NCBI RefSeq assembly: GCF_910592395.1
Contig: NC_088325.1
Location: 11,472,109 to 11,536,108 of the forward strand
Origin: Lineus longissimus
Lineage: Eukaryota > Nemertea > Pilidiophora > Heteronemertea > Lineidae
Direction: 5' to 3'
Length of the DNA stretch: 64,000 nucleotides
Shown here: positions 11,874 to 22,268 of the stretch, piece after piece
How positions within the stretch are numbered: position 1 is the first letter of the stretch
Layout: every line of letters begins with the position of its first letter
Position numbers and translations under genes: made by a program
The notes under the pieces: generated by a model
Database searches by the model: none
What the model saw: only the letters and a program-made list of their open reading frames with translations
Told to the model about the DNA's origin: nothing

Positions 11874-12404
11874 CATAATCCGGAAATCCTGATGAACATT
11901 TGACATCTTTGAAATCCCAGAATTATTATTTCCAATTTTGGATTTTCGAGCGAAATGTGACCACACAACGTATCGATATCTAAGGTCTCTGAATCAAGAG
12001 TCGGTTAGGGGTCTAAGCATAGAAGAGGGAGCAAAAATCCAAAGTGTTTCAAAGGAATTGCGGTGGTACCCTTCCCACGAACTATTAGAGTGGTGAGCGC
12101 CCCGGGGAGCGACAACGATAATGCATTTGTGTTAGTGGGTCGATTTCGCTTTGCATTGACATGTGGGGTAGAGTGATATCCTGGGCGATAGTGTTTGCAT
12201 TCATACTTGGACTTGCAGTGAACGACCTTTCGCGATCCAAGGAAAATTTCCAACTTAAAATCATCGTCTGCACGAATAACTTGACCACACAGCAATATTA
12301 CATACGCTACGGAAATAGTGCGCATCAAACAATAAAAAATTACTTCGTTTTAGGAAGAAATATTTCGGACAGATAAGTGAAATGCAACTGAATAAGACAA
12401 CCTT

Positions 12405-12560
12405 TTTTTGAAACTCGGCTTGACTCTATAAAGGAGACTCGGCTTGACTGTAAAAAGGGAACTTGGCGTGACTGTATAAATGGGACCCGCCTTGACTTTA
12501 AAAAGGCGACTCGACTTAACTCTAAAAAGGAGACTCGGCTTGACTGTATGGAGGAGACTC
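12405..12560 (+). repeat. Degenerate 24-26 bp tandem array
   Basis: Units of the type GACTCGGCTTGACTGTATAAA repeat about six times with drift. Equivalent arrays lie at 44636-44790, 56010-56215 and 63805-63940. Non-coding; reverse-strand frames through it give repetitive SSRVSF-type peptides that are not genes. Confidence 0.75.
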
Positions 12561-13575
12561 CATCATTCATATCACTAGCGGAGCATTGTCGTCCAGTTTC
12601 TCTCACTTTGAACCGCATTGAGGAAATCAGGGGGCTTCTCCAGCCCTGCGAATCGAGCATTAAGCCTTGATTTCCTCAGAATTAGGTTACATAAAAAACC
12701 TGAAATATTCCATTGGAACACATTTGATCAGTTATATTCGGCTATACTAATTGGTGTTTCATCAAACATGCAGAAAAAAACTATCGGTTTTCCGTTGTCT
12801 CCTGCCTTATTGCTATTCATCACATCGTTGGTCGATTATATGAATGCAAATAATTTTCTTTCTGCTCATTAAGTTTGGTGACCTTGTTTAGCTTCTACAT
12901 AATTTGATCATTACCAGCTAAACATTACATCAGTGATGCATGGTTCATGAGTCACGACCCAAATATTTTGGAAGAGAACCACTTGGCGAACAGTTATTTC
13001 TTTTCTTCACATAATAGGTATTCTTCTTCCTCGTTATGGACACATATATGGGCGTATTCTGTACATTCCAAATATTTTGGAAGAGAACCACTTGGCGAAC
13101 AGTTATTTCTTTTCTTCACATAATAGGTATTCTTCTTCCTCGTTATGGACACATATATGGGCGTATTATGTACATTCGGAACATTTGATTTTCATGCAGG
13201 CCTATGCACTATAAGTCAGGATGATTGCAATAATTAATCCCGGACTTGTGATTTAAAAAAATATATATATTTACGGATGTTCTAGTTACATGTAGTCCTC
13301 TTCAAAACATATGCGTAATTAATCATCGTTAGTTGCTTTACACATAATCAATTGGAATCAAAGGTCTTGATAGGATGCCAAAGTACCATTATAGCCGATT
13401 TGACTTTTTAAAAGTGGAGTTGTGCAAATTTCTGCAGTTTAGTCAATAGCATGATTGCTTTGATTTTTTTCCCGTGCCCATTCTTGAGGAACGCCATCTG
13501 AAGTGTGATAATGTGAGGTCAACTAGGCCTGTCACCAAGGTCGTTTAAAAGTGCTTCTTCCGTTGTTCTTTGCAG

Positions 13576-13655
13576 ATTCATGATCGTCATGTATAGTGAC
13601 CGATTTCCCTACCTCCTACTCAGCCTGGGACTCCTCCTGGCGCAAATTTTACATG
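13576..13655 (+). CDS. Gene B signal-peptide exon (ATG at 13580)
   Basis: The exon starts after the acceptor TTCTTTGCAG, has ATG at 13580 and ends at CATG before GTAAGT, leaving phase 1, which matches the phase-1 entry of the Ig1 exon. It encodes a classical signal peptide of about 25 residues: MIVMYSDR, then a long leucine-rich core FPYLLLSLGLLLAQI ending in LHG. The acceptor implies an upstream 5' UTR exon. Immediately downstream the second half of this exon and its donor are repeated as a minisatellite. Copies exist at 45687-45766 (gene C) and, frame-broken, at 58286-58361 (gene D). Confidence 0.8.
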
Positions 13656-14570
13656 GTAAGTCATGCAGTCATCTTTCCTTCCTCCTACTCAGCCTCGGAC
13701 CCCTCCTGGTGGAACTCTTACAAAGTAAGTCATGCAGTCAACCTTCCTTCCTCCTACTCAGCCTGGGACCCCTCCTTGTGGGACTCTTACAAAGTAAGTC
13801 ATGCAGACAACCTTCCTTCCTCCTACTCAGCCTGGGACCCCTCCTGGTGGAAATCTTACAAAGTAAGTCATGCAGGCAACCTTCCTTCCTCCTAATCAGC
13901 CTGGGATCCCTCCTGGTGGAACTCTTACAAAGTAAGTCAATAAGTCAACCTTCCTTCCTCCTACTCAGCCTGCGATCCCTCCTGGTGGAACTCTTAAGAA
14001 GTAAGTTATGAAGTCAACCTTCCTTCCTCCTACTCAGCCTGGGACTTCTCCTGGTGGAATTCTTACAAAGTAAGTCATGAAGTCAACCTTCCTTCCTCTT
14101 CCACAGCCTGGGATCCCTCCTGGCGGAACTTTTACAAAGTAAGTCATGAAGTCAACCTTCCTTCCTCCTACACAGCCTGAGATCCCTCCTGGTGGAACTC
14201 TTACCAAGTAAGTCATGAAGTCAACCTTCCTTCATCCTACTCATCCTGGGACCCCTCCTGGTGGAACTCTTACAAAGTAAGTCATGAAGTCAACCTTCCT
14301 TCCTCCTACTCAGCCTGGGACTTCTTCTGGTGGAACTCATTCTTACAAAGTAAGTCATGAAGTCAACCTTCCTTCCTACTACTCAGCCTGGGACCCCTCC
14401 TGGTGGAACTCTTACAAAGTAAGTCATGAAGTCAACCTCCCTTCCTCCTACTCAGCCTGGGACTCCTTCTTGTGAAACACTTACCTGGTAAGTCATGCAG
14501 TCAAACACCCTTCCTCATACTCGGCCTTGGACTCATCCTTGGTGCAATACTTACCTGGTTAGTCATGCAG
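13630..14570 (+). repeat. 69-bp minisatellite derived from the signal-peptide exon and its splice donor
   Basis: About 13 copies of a 69-bp unit: pyrimidine tract CTTCCTTCCTCCTACTCAG, then CCTGGGACCCCTCCTGGTG, GAACTCTTACAAA and GTAAGTCATG. The unit matches the second half of the signal exon plus the donor and first intron bases. Because 69 is divisible by three, several frames stay open for long distances and mimic repetitive proteins. Every unit carries a consensus 5' splice site, and a pyrimidine tract ending in CAG. Non-exonic spacing between units would be only about 37 nt, too short for ordinary splicing between neighbouring repeats. Confidence 0.85.
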
Positions 14571-14988
14571 TCTACCTCTCTTCCTTAAAGCCTTGAGAAT
14601 TAGCCCGCTACGTAAATTTGGATACCCAAATCAAATTTCCAGGGGAATCTGCAGCTCCCCTGAAGGAAACAGCCAGCATTGTAAACATCGCATCTACAGT
14701 ACATGTATATGAAGTATAGCAACTTAGAGTTCGCCTGTATTAATAAGAAACACACTTCTATCATAAATCGCCTAGTGGTCAGTACCAAAGCAGTGGAGTA
14801 GGGCAAGCAACAGGAATTTCGAGTACAAGAAGGAAACATCAACTTGTCTCCCGTTAAGTTGAATTCTGGAACCTCGGATTTTGTCTTAGAGTTCTTCAAA
14901 GTGGGCATATGGATATTTATGTGTTATAGAGTATCGTACCACTCAATCTGTTTCTTGTGGATGTTGATTTGCTCAATTTTCTTTTCAG
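14571..14988 (+). other. Remainder of intron 1 of gene B
   Basis: Non-coding sequence leading to the Ig1 acceptor. From 14789 it is nearly identical to the first bases of the window and to 46843 onward. Confidence 0.6.
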
Positions 14989-15318
14989 GTGCTCTTGGAA
15001 TAACTGTAAAAAATAGCCTTAGTAATTCACGTCCACGCCTCGGCGGAACGATAACGCTGGAGTGTAACATTGTTATTGGGACTGCCAAGAGTGTTTCATG
15101 GTACAAGGACAAAAATGGAAACATCAGTCAAATAATTTATTTGACGCACAATTGTAGTGTTTTCGCAGACAAGTATAAATCAAGATTAAAGAACGTTCAG
15201 TGTGATACGCATAGAAATAAATTTCAATTAAGTGATGTTCAAATTTCGGACAGCGGGGAGTGGCTGTGTGAGGCAGATGGAGTGGAGGCCGAACCACCGC
15301 TGAAATTAGAGGTTTTAG
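14989..15318 (+). CDS. Gene B, single Ig-domain exon
   Basis: Paralogue of the gene A Ig1 exon with the same splice sites and phase 1 at both ends (330 nt). It keeps Cys in LECNI, Trp in VSWYKDK and DSGEWLCEA. Differences from gene A cluster in the middle of the domain (after the WYKD strand and around the FQLSDVQ strand), where the gene A sequence DRDDTRK is replaced by NGNISQ. No further Ig exon follows, so gene B encodes a one-Ig receptor. Confidence 0.8.
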
Positions 15319-18164
15319 GTAAGTTGCTTAAAATAGTCGATCAATCCATTCATAGAGGACTTCAGTGGTGGCAGCAAATCTGCTGGGTATTGCACTTTCA
15401 TGGATTAAATTAAATTGGAAATTGCAATTGAAGTTCGCCTTTTCGTGAAATAGCAATTTGGTGTTGATATGATGACACTAACTTTAAAAATATGTTCGCC
15501 TCTGTATGAATGACGCCTAATCCCCCCCCCCCCCCCCCCCGATTAAATTTGCTGAGTGAGCATGGGGCAGGGGTCTTACCAAGGGGAAACGAATCATTTT
15601 CATGGTGACAGAATTATAATTTATTAGCATGCTATTATCGGGTCATATGACAAAACAAGAGGCCCAAGGGCCTGGCGCTCAGCTGAGTTAATATCATTAA
15701 TATCTTCCCGGTGTTTAGTTCATTATGCATGAAAATGGCAAGCTCCATGGAATTTGATATCCTTTTGCGTTAACTACGGTACCAATGTTTTTGGTTGACA
15801 TAATTATGCCACTATTCATTCCTCAATCCTGACCATAATTCGGGTGAAATCATCGTATGAAAATATTTACCGAAACATGAAGTTTATGCCATGAATGAGG
15901 ATACTCATTGTCATAGCCTCGTTTGATACAGGTACGAAGTATTTTCCCGCGAATATTCAAAACTGCTTGGCTCCTTGCCAGTTAAATAACATGTGACTAT
16001 ACACAAAATAGAAAACTTTGATGGAAATTGTAAATCATTTTTTATCTATCAGGGGAAACAAGCTGATGATGATCAAATAAATCATTCATGAGAAATCGTT
16101 TTGTTGCTGAAGCTTGCATGACGAAGTTAATGCTAAACCTTTTCTTGTGCTCTACTGCGCCACCGTAGTTTTCTATTTAGACCAGCGATGACGTCATTTC
16201 TGGTGATTCCCTACGTTGTCCAATGAGCGCTTTTTAAAATGTGCCATTTGGTATTGTACAGTATGCAATGTATTTTTTCAGCGCTGCCAGTTGCCGAACA
16301 GAATGCCGTAGCTCCCTCAATTTCCAATCAATTTTTATGGGAGTGACATTATTGTATTGCTTAGAATGTCTACTTTTTACTCATGAAAGAATCGTAGAAC
16401 TAAAACTTAATAGGCGAACAGAATCATGCCGATTCACTGCACATACTGTGGGAATTCTCCACTTCAAAATACATCGGCGATGTCATTGCGAACAGAGCAT
16501 GCACTTCCGATATCGTTTTCACAGAAATGTGGCCAAATTTTCAAGAACTAATTTCGGAAAGTAGTCCCTAAAGACCTTATGACTACCACTGAAACGAACT
16601 AGTGATAATATCGCCTACCAGACTCCTTTTTAAGCAGAAAATTGGGTACTTGAGTGTCATTGAGCTCCAAGATTATTGCACATGGCGTAAACAACATGCC
16701 GCCATTTTGTCTCCGCTTCGGTATTTCGTACGCCGCTTATAATGCACCTTCTCAATTAAAACCAACATAATAAGGCCTTACATCGTTGATTGAATAGGAA
16801 CACCACGCAAAACACAATAAAGTGGGGGTACAATCGATTACGAAGCTGAAGTGAACAGTGATTTATTCCTGGAGCTACTGCTTTTGTTGTGTAGCTGCCA
16901 TGTTTTGAGAACTGGCAAATAGGAGACTTCATTGATGGCTGACGTCATCGGGCGGGAATTTGAATCGGCAGAAATAATTAAAAGGCAGGTAGCGCCCTCT
17001 CCTGTTAACATTTTGAACTTTTTCTCAATAAAATAGATTTTCAAGAATTTTATCTTAATATTAGAGCATATTTCGACTAATTCTGCTGCTCCTAGGCCGA
17101 TATAGGCCAGTTTCCTTCATACACTCTCGCTCGCAGGAAGTAGGTCGAATGGCGACAAATTTTGTTTTGAAAGTAGAGTTTGACCAGAAGTATCCAGAAA
17201 TGCAAAATTGAAGTCTCTAGGTCTTACGGTTACAAAATGTGCACCATGGGTTTAACGGATGGACGGATGGATGGATGGATGTATGGATGGATGGATGGAT
17301 GGACAGACGGACGCCACTGAGCAACTTATTTGACAAGCTCGGCTGACTTAGTCAGCTGAGCTAAAAAGTACTGATTGGCAGTCATTCCTTTACCATTGTG
17401 TTTTCTCTTCATATAGTTGAGGTCCGTGGCGATTTGCCGATGAGAAGAGGCTTTCTCAAAATTGAGGCGTACTCCAAATTTATTACCACATGTAAACACC
17501 TATTAATAACAAGTATAATTGATAATAACGACATACATCGCCCGTAGCTTTTAAAGGGCCCGGAATGTTTGTATGATTAACAAAATTGGGACTTTGTTTT
17601 CGTAGTAACCATTATTGCTGGTCATTATACCGACTGTTTATCACTTTCAGCAGTGATATCATCGCAAATTATGCTCAATCTTTGGTTGGCTATGTCATTT
17701 AGGGTTGTGGTTGGGGTTATGAGAGCAATGTTAAAATGGGTTGATTTGGCAACATAACATCTGCAGGGGGGGGGGGGGATGCTGAATATAGGGTGTTGTT
17801 GTACTCCTGATTCCAACTTTAATTTGTTAGTATCCGATGGGATACACTGATTAGTGCAAAATGTAAATGAGCTCAAGACACAAACAGTTTGAACTGCTGT
17901 TCTTTTGCCTTGATGTTTGTAGTGATATTCAAGCTACTAGATGACCTGAATGGCAGTACAAACTCTGCGTTCGCCTGGTTAGAGCAGATCTGCCCACAGC
18001 TGTAGTTTTAACCTTGAAGAATTCTTTCTGATTATACGTTGGTCTAGTCGATAATCTACCAGTGGGGGAGGGGGGCCACAGTTCTCAAAGAACATTATTT
18101 TGATATTCATTCGTCAAAGGGTTAATGAGGATTTTGTTAGTCACATCTTACTCTTATTTTACAG
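15319..18164 (+). other. Intron between Ig1 and stalk microexons of gene B
   Basis: Holds a C homopolymer near 15523-15540, a 1.7 kb insertion (15656-17364), a G homopolymer near 17766 and sequence shared with unit 1 (about 2880-3470 and 5105-5160). Ig exons 2-5 of gene A are absent. No coding exon. Confidence 0.6.
15656..17364 (+). mobile_element. Non-autonomous insertion with microsatellite near its 3' end, class unresolved
   Basis: The paralogous intron in unit 3 reads straight through ATGACAAAAAAAGTACTG (47777-47794), whereas here 1.7 kb is interposed. The insert begins with a palindromic GGCCCAAGGGCC and CTCAGCTGAG. It ends with an ATGG-type microsatellite (17256-17303) followed by CAGCTGAGCTAAAA. 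It has no coding capacity that I recognise. The insertion point is an A run, so a target duplication cannot be resolved. Its architecture resembles the second insertion at about 56221-57346. Confidence 0.6.
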
Positions 18165-19135
18165 CATCCTACACAAGTGACTTAAGCAATAGTGTGCCTA
18201 TAAACACCACAGGTGAGTAATTGGTCCAATGAACATTATTTTGATATTCATTCGTCAAAGGGTTAATGAGGATTTTGTAAGTCACAACTTACTCTTATTT
18301 TACAGCATCCTACACAAGTGACTTAAGCGATAGTGTGCCTATATTTGTGTCTGCTTGTTGACAGGCTTTCAATAAATTATATTGAAAGACTCTGGTGTAA
18401 CTGAATTATACTCAATGGGGGGGGGGGGGGGGGGGGGGGGTCACAGTTCTCAAATAACATTATTTTTATATTCATTCGTCGAAGGGTAAATGAGGATTTT
18501 GTTAGTCACAAATTACTCTTATTTTACAGCATCCTACACAAGTGACTTAAGCAATAGTGTGCCTATAAACACCACAGGTGAGTAGTTGGTCCAATGAACA
18601 TTATTTTGATATTCATTCGTCAAAGGGTTAATGAGGATTTTGTAAGTCACAACTTACTCTTATTTTACAGCATCCTACACAAGTGACTTAAGCGATAGTG
18701 TGCCTATATTTGTGTCCGCTTGTTGACAGGCTTTCAATAAATTATATTGAAAGACTCTGGTGTAACTGAATTATACTCAATGGGGGGGGGGGGGGGGGGT
18801 CACAGTTCTCAAAGAACATTATTTTGATATTCATTCGTCGAAGGGTTAATGAGGATTTTGTTAGTCACAAATTACTCTTATTTTACAGCATCCTACACAA
18901 GTGACTTAAGCAATAGTGTGCCTATAAACACCACAGGTGAGTAGTTGGTCCAATGAACATTATTTTGATATTCATTCATTCAGCGGTTAATGAGGATTTT
19001 GTAAGTCACAACTTACTCTTATTTTACAGCATCCTACACAAGTGACTTAAGCGATAGTGTGCCTATATTTGTGTCCGCTTGTTGACAGGCTTTCAATAAA
19101 TTATATTGAAAGACTCTGGTGTAACTGAATTATAC
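18165..19135 (+). repeat. Approx. 360-bp tandem array carrying microexons
   Basis: The block from the G homopolymer through one intact and one donor-less microexon to the next homopolymer recurs about three times with period near 360 bp. This explains the expansion of stalk exons in gene B relative to gene A. Confidence 0.7.
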
Positions 19136-19291
19136 TCAATGGGGGGGGGGGGGGTCACAGTTCTCAAAAAACATTATTGTGATATTCATTCGTCAAAGGG
19201 TTAATGAGGATTTATTTAGTCACAACTTACTCTAATTTCACAGCGTCCTACACAAGTGACTTAAGCAATAGTGTATTAGCAAACACCAAAG
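18165..19291 (+). CDS. Gene B stalk microexons, four intact (18165-18212, 18530-18577, 18889-18936, 19244-19291)
   Basis: Four 48-nt exons, each with a TTTTACAG (or TTTCACAG) acceptor and a GTGAG donor, phase 1 at both ends. They encode Thr/Ser-rich 16-residue segments of the type SYTSDLSNSVPINTT. They sit in a tandem array of roughly 360-bp units, each starting at a G homopolymer (near 18418, 18783 and 19141). Between them lie three copies (starting near 18306, 18672 and 19031) that keep the acceptor and first half but lose the donor, because the sequence switches to TTTGTGTC after GTGCCTATA. Skipping or including any intact copy preserves frame. Confidence 0.75.
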
Positions 19292-20303
19292 GTGAGTAGT
19301 TGTTTTGTGTCCGCTTGTTGACAGGCTTTCAATAAATTATATTGAAAGACTCTAGTGTAACTAAACTGTGCTATGTGTGAGATCAAATCATTGATAGTAT
19401 GGTTACATACTAGGACCAAGGATCTGTTGAAAGAACTTAACATGCCACAGACTCTAAAACCCTTTACTGTTGCAAGCTCAATATTTTGAGAGACAAGCGT
19501 GAAATATATACAGGCGGCGTGGCCAAATGTACTGTAATTTACAGAATGATGTGCGATATCTCGCTAAATCTTACGATTGTCAACTGGTGCTAGACCAACT
19601 GACAACGAAAATTGGGAATTGATAATTGAAATCAACAAGATTTAAATGTGTGCATTTTTGTGCAAACTTGTTTTAGGAATTACACAGGTCAGCCAGAGTG
19701 CGGTCAGGATTCTGAACAAGGCAGTAGTCAAATCGGCGGATGACCATGCAGGCAAAATCTCGTTTTAGCACCAAGTCGAAATTCAGGACGTGTTGGGCCA
19801 GTGTGATAAACATTAGACCACCAGAACTCCTTGAACTACTGCTTTTATAACTCAGGTGCCGGGCTTAGATGGCAGCACCGTCTATTACCTTTCGCCTGGC
19901 CAGCTATTCATACGAAAAAAACACGCGATGTCGGGATGTTAATACGATAAAAGACACGAAAAACACATTTGCGTTGAAAATATTGATTGGAGACGTAATG
20001 GCTTCAATGGTAAAATCTACATGCACATACGAAAGATCGGTTAAGGCGGTGGTAGACATAAAGATACATTTACCAGTTCTAGTATTAATCTGTAGATGGA
20101 GAGAGTAAATCTGCCTGAGAGCTGTTCTGTGTAGGTTGGTTCAATACCTTGCACTGGCACGCTGGCACTGTCTGCCACTGGACCTAGGATGCATCCCAAA
20201 ATGGTCTGCAGTCAACCGAAATTTATATGAAATCGGACTGCTGTCTGCCATCATCAAGGGCCGTGACAGACTCTATGCCTTGGCCTACTTACATAAGTTA
20301 GTG
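19292..20303 (+). other. Intron of gene B upstream of the Polinton
   Basis: Closely matches 5584-6587 of unit 1. No exon. Ends at the Polinton target site. Confidence 0.6.
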
Positions 20304-20309
20304 CATTAT
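20304..20309. repeat. Target-site duplication, left copy (CATTAT)
   Basis: CATTAT at 20304-20309 and 38867-38872 brackets the Polinton. The uninterrupted paralogous intron in unit 1 (near 6591-6596) has a single CATTAT in AGTGCATTATCGTTAG. Six-base duplications are typical of Polinton integrase. Confidence 0.95.
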
Positions 20310-20508
20310 AGAATATATGTATTGTGGTGGTAGGAATCTAGGTAATTCTAAGCTATTTTAACAAAAGCCCTTACAGGCCTTTTTGTCTCAAATTAGCTTA
20401 GAAACCCCTAAGAACCAGACACCACAATACATATATTCTATCATTCATGAAATGGTCAGTGAAGCGTTGCAGTGAAATGGTAAGGGAATACTAGAGTTCA
20501 ATGGGTTA
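20310..20508 (+). repeat. Polinton left terminal inverted repeat
   Basis: 199 bp, begins AGAATATATG and is the near-exact reverse complement of 38668-38866. The one-base difference at the very tip (A at 38866 where T is expected) and a small cluster near TCAGTG/TAAGGG are the main mismatches. The outer 130 bp form an imperfect palindrome: 20311-20329 is a perfect inverted copy of 20420-20438, with further pairing inside (TTCTAAGCTA with TAGCTTAGAA). Confidence 0.95.
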
Positions 20509-20638
20509 ATGTAATCATGACTTACTGTATTCCAACAGAAAGTACACGTCAATAGCTTTTTTCCGTGCATTTTACCTGATATATGATGTTGGCACTGTTC
20601 ACTGCATGTACATAATTTTACTAGTAAATAAATAGAAA

Positions 20639-21895
20639 ATGGCAACAGGATATTTATTAAATACCGAAAGGGCACATAAGATTCCACTTGGTTTGAAAGC
20701 TGAGAGGCAGCATCATATCATTACTCACAACCCATCATCTGCTAACCCCAAAGAAACACTGTATGTTAGAATACCGGCATTGCGAGAGAATACATTCTTT
20801 GTACCTAAATCTCTTTATCTGTCTGCTGATGTAACCATTTCTGGTGATTCTAAAAATAGTGTTGTAAATAATCTTGGTAGAAACCTGATTTCAAAGATGG
20901 TGGTTAAGTGGGGAACAGAGCAGATATTTGACCTTGACGAATACAGTCATAATTCTACATTTAAAGATCTGTGGTTTACAGAAGAAGAAAGAAATGATAG
21001 AGTTTTTCAGGGTATTCAATCAGAAAATCTTAGAGAATTAAGATCAGGAGTCGCTGAAGCTGATGTCACTGGAGAAACAGCTAATGAAAAGACTTTAAAG
21101 AAAGTGTTTGACAAGAAGTACAAAATACCATTAGATTTTGAACTATTCCATCATCATGCTCCATTTTACAAGTTTCCAATTCAAGAAGATGTGATTATTG
21201 AAATAACTTTAGCACCAAAGGAGGAAATCATAGTCACCACAAACACAGCTAGCATGGGCTACAAACTAGAGAATATTTGTTTTGAATATGATACCGTAAC
21301 CAACAAAATGATTGCTAGTCAATTGAGTAACAAGTACAATTCTGGATTCTCAATATTTTATGATTGGGTAGACCATTTTAAGACAGTCAATGTTACTGCT
21401 AATGAAACACTAATTAATGAGAACATCAACTTTCCAAGAATGTCTATTAAAGGATTATTATTACTATTTGTGTCTGACTATGTAGATGGAGCTAGAGATT
21501 CAGAGAAGTTTGAAAACCCTAACATAAGTAAAGTGCAGATCACAATAGAGGGTGTTGCCAATCAGGTGTTCCCAGAAGGAATGAGAATGATGGATCAATG
21601 GGAGGAGATCAAGAAACATTTTATGTCTGAAGATTTGAAGAAAACTCATGACTGTAACATGACCATGGAGAAATACTATGGTGATTCTAATCACTATGGT
21701 TTATGGTTGGACCTGAGAACTTCTGTGGATAATCGCCTTCACGGATCAGGAAAGAAGCTCCAGAACACAAAAGATGGTATTCAATTATCTATTACAAAGA
21801 AATCTGGAAAGGGACCATACAAAATGCACATATTCGTGGTTTCTGACGCCCAGGTAAACATCCAGAATTCTCAGATTGCTTCACTCCAGCACTGA
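20639..21895 (+). CDS. MCP: Major capsid protein, double jelly-roll (Polinton MCP)
   Basis: 418 residues from ATG at 20639 (context AGAAAATGG) to TGA. The protein is rich in beta-type segments and carries features I associate with Polinton/adintovirus hexons: an early strand pair ENTFFVPKSLYLSADVTI, a long insertion with charged loops, FYKFPIQEDVIIEITL in the middle and the C-terminal HIFVVSDAQVNI. It would build the icosahedral shell together with the penton-type protein encoded 0.4 kb downstream. It is the first gene after the left terminal repeat and contains no copy of the double-hairpin repeat. The coding frame is intact. The identification rests on family resemblance and gene order, not on a computed alignment. 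Confidence 0.85.
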   Translation: MATGYLLNTERAHKIPLGLKAERQHHIITHNPSSANPKETLYVRIPALRENTFFVPKSLYLSADVTISGDSKNSVVNNLGRNLISKMVVKWGTEQIFDLDEYSHNSTFKDLWFTEEERNDRVFQGIQSENLRELRSGVAEADVTGETANEKTLKKVFDKKYKIPLDFELFHHHAPFYKFPIQEDVIIEITLAPKEEIIVTTNTASMGYKLENICFEYDTVTNKMIASQLSNKYNSGFSIFYDWVDHFKTVNVTANETLINENINFPRMSIKGLLLLFVSDYVDGARDSEKFENPNISKVQITIEGVANQVFPEGMRMMDQWEEIKKHFMSEDLKKTHDCNMTMEKYYGDSNHYGLWLDLRTSVDNRLHGSGKKLQNTKDGIQLSITKKSGKGPYKMHIFVVSDAQVNIQNSQIASLQH

Positions 21896-21904
21896 GGTGC
21901 TGCA

Positions 21905-21916
21905 AGAACAAAAGTT
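21905..21916 (+). repeat. Isolated small hairpin after the MCP stop
   Basis: GAACaaaaGTTC, ten bases after the MCP stop, resembles the first hairpin of the dispersed double-hairpin family in its GAAC/GTTC version. A similar GAACaaGTTC lies at about 25400-25409 after the integrase stop. They may be decayed copies or chance. Confidence 0.35.
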
Positions 21917-21974
21917 CGCTCCAACACTGAATACTAGATAAATGAGTTTTACTAGTGATTTTCTAAGTAATTAA

Positions 21975-22211
21975 ATGGATACACCAGGAAAGAAAGATAT
22001 CATAAATACACTGTATCAAAGTTTACTGTTGGCATCAACAACAATTGGTTACTCTATGTTACTGAAAAGGTTCTTGAGAATCAATATTGGTCCCCCAAGT
22101 CAGGCCGACCTAGAGGAAATTCTTAAACTGGGAGGAACTGTAGCTATTAGTAATGGAACATTAGAGTACCTTTACGATCAAGGAATCCTACCCAGAAATA
22201 TTATGAAGTAA
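21975..22211 (+). CDS. Small putative membrane protein next to MCP
   Basis: 78 residues, start in TAATTAAATG. Two hydrophobic stretches are visible, around residues 17-30 (SLLLASTTIGYSMLL) and 50-62, separated by a basic turn (KRFLR). It lies between major and minor capsid genes on the same strand, where Polintons often carry a short conserved reading frame. I do not recognise a specific function. Confidence 0.65.
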   Translation: MDTPGKKDIINTLYQSLLLASTTIGYSMLLKRFLRINIGPPSQADLEEILKLGGTVAISNGTLEYLYDQGILPRNIMK

Positions 22212-22268
22212 GAATAATTTACTTATTTGATAAAAGGTAAATTTGAAAACGAAAATTTGCTTAAGTAA

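Larger units (their letters stand above)
7805..13575 (+). other. Non-coding 3' flank of gene A / upstream region of gene B
   Basis: A 5.8 kb stretch with no gene I can support. An AATAAA at 7914-7919 may be the poly(A) signal of gene A. The block contains gagccaa-type short repeats (8230-8280), CRE-like TGACGTCA palindromes near 9958 and 11218, a duplicated 149-bp segment (11576-11873), a roughly 25-bp degenerate tandem array (12405-12560) and a local duplication around 12960-13170. The whole block recurs at 40068-45686, 51359-58285 (with an insertion) and 59786-64000, so it belongs to the duplication unit. The promoter and 5' UTR exon of gene B should lie here, because the signal-peptide exon begins with a splice acceptor. 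Confidence 0.6.
1..14788 (+). repeat. Tandem duplication unit 1 (Ig-receptor gene A plus 3' flank and signal exon of gene B)
   Basis: The opening bases of the window (AGCAGTGGAGTAGG and what follows) recur at 14789 and 46843, followed each time by a closely similar Ig1 exon, stalk microexons, transmembrane exon, tail exon and long non-coding 3' flank. These are therefore units of one tandemly duplicated locus. Unit 1 differs from the others in carrying four additional Ig exons between 1011 and 4744. The unit boundary is arbitrary: biologically, the signal-peptide exon of each gene lies about 1.3 kb upstream of the unit start. Confidence 0.85.

Noticed and set aside
13580-14011. Repetitive leucine-rich protein encoded by the minisatellite
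   Set aside because: Several frames are open because the 69-bp period is divisible by three. Beyond the signal exon this is better explained as a repeat, kept only as a possible alternative-donor effect.
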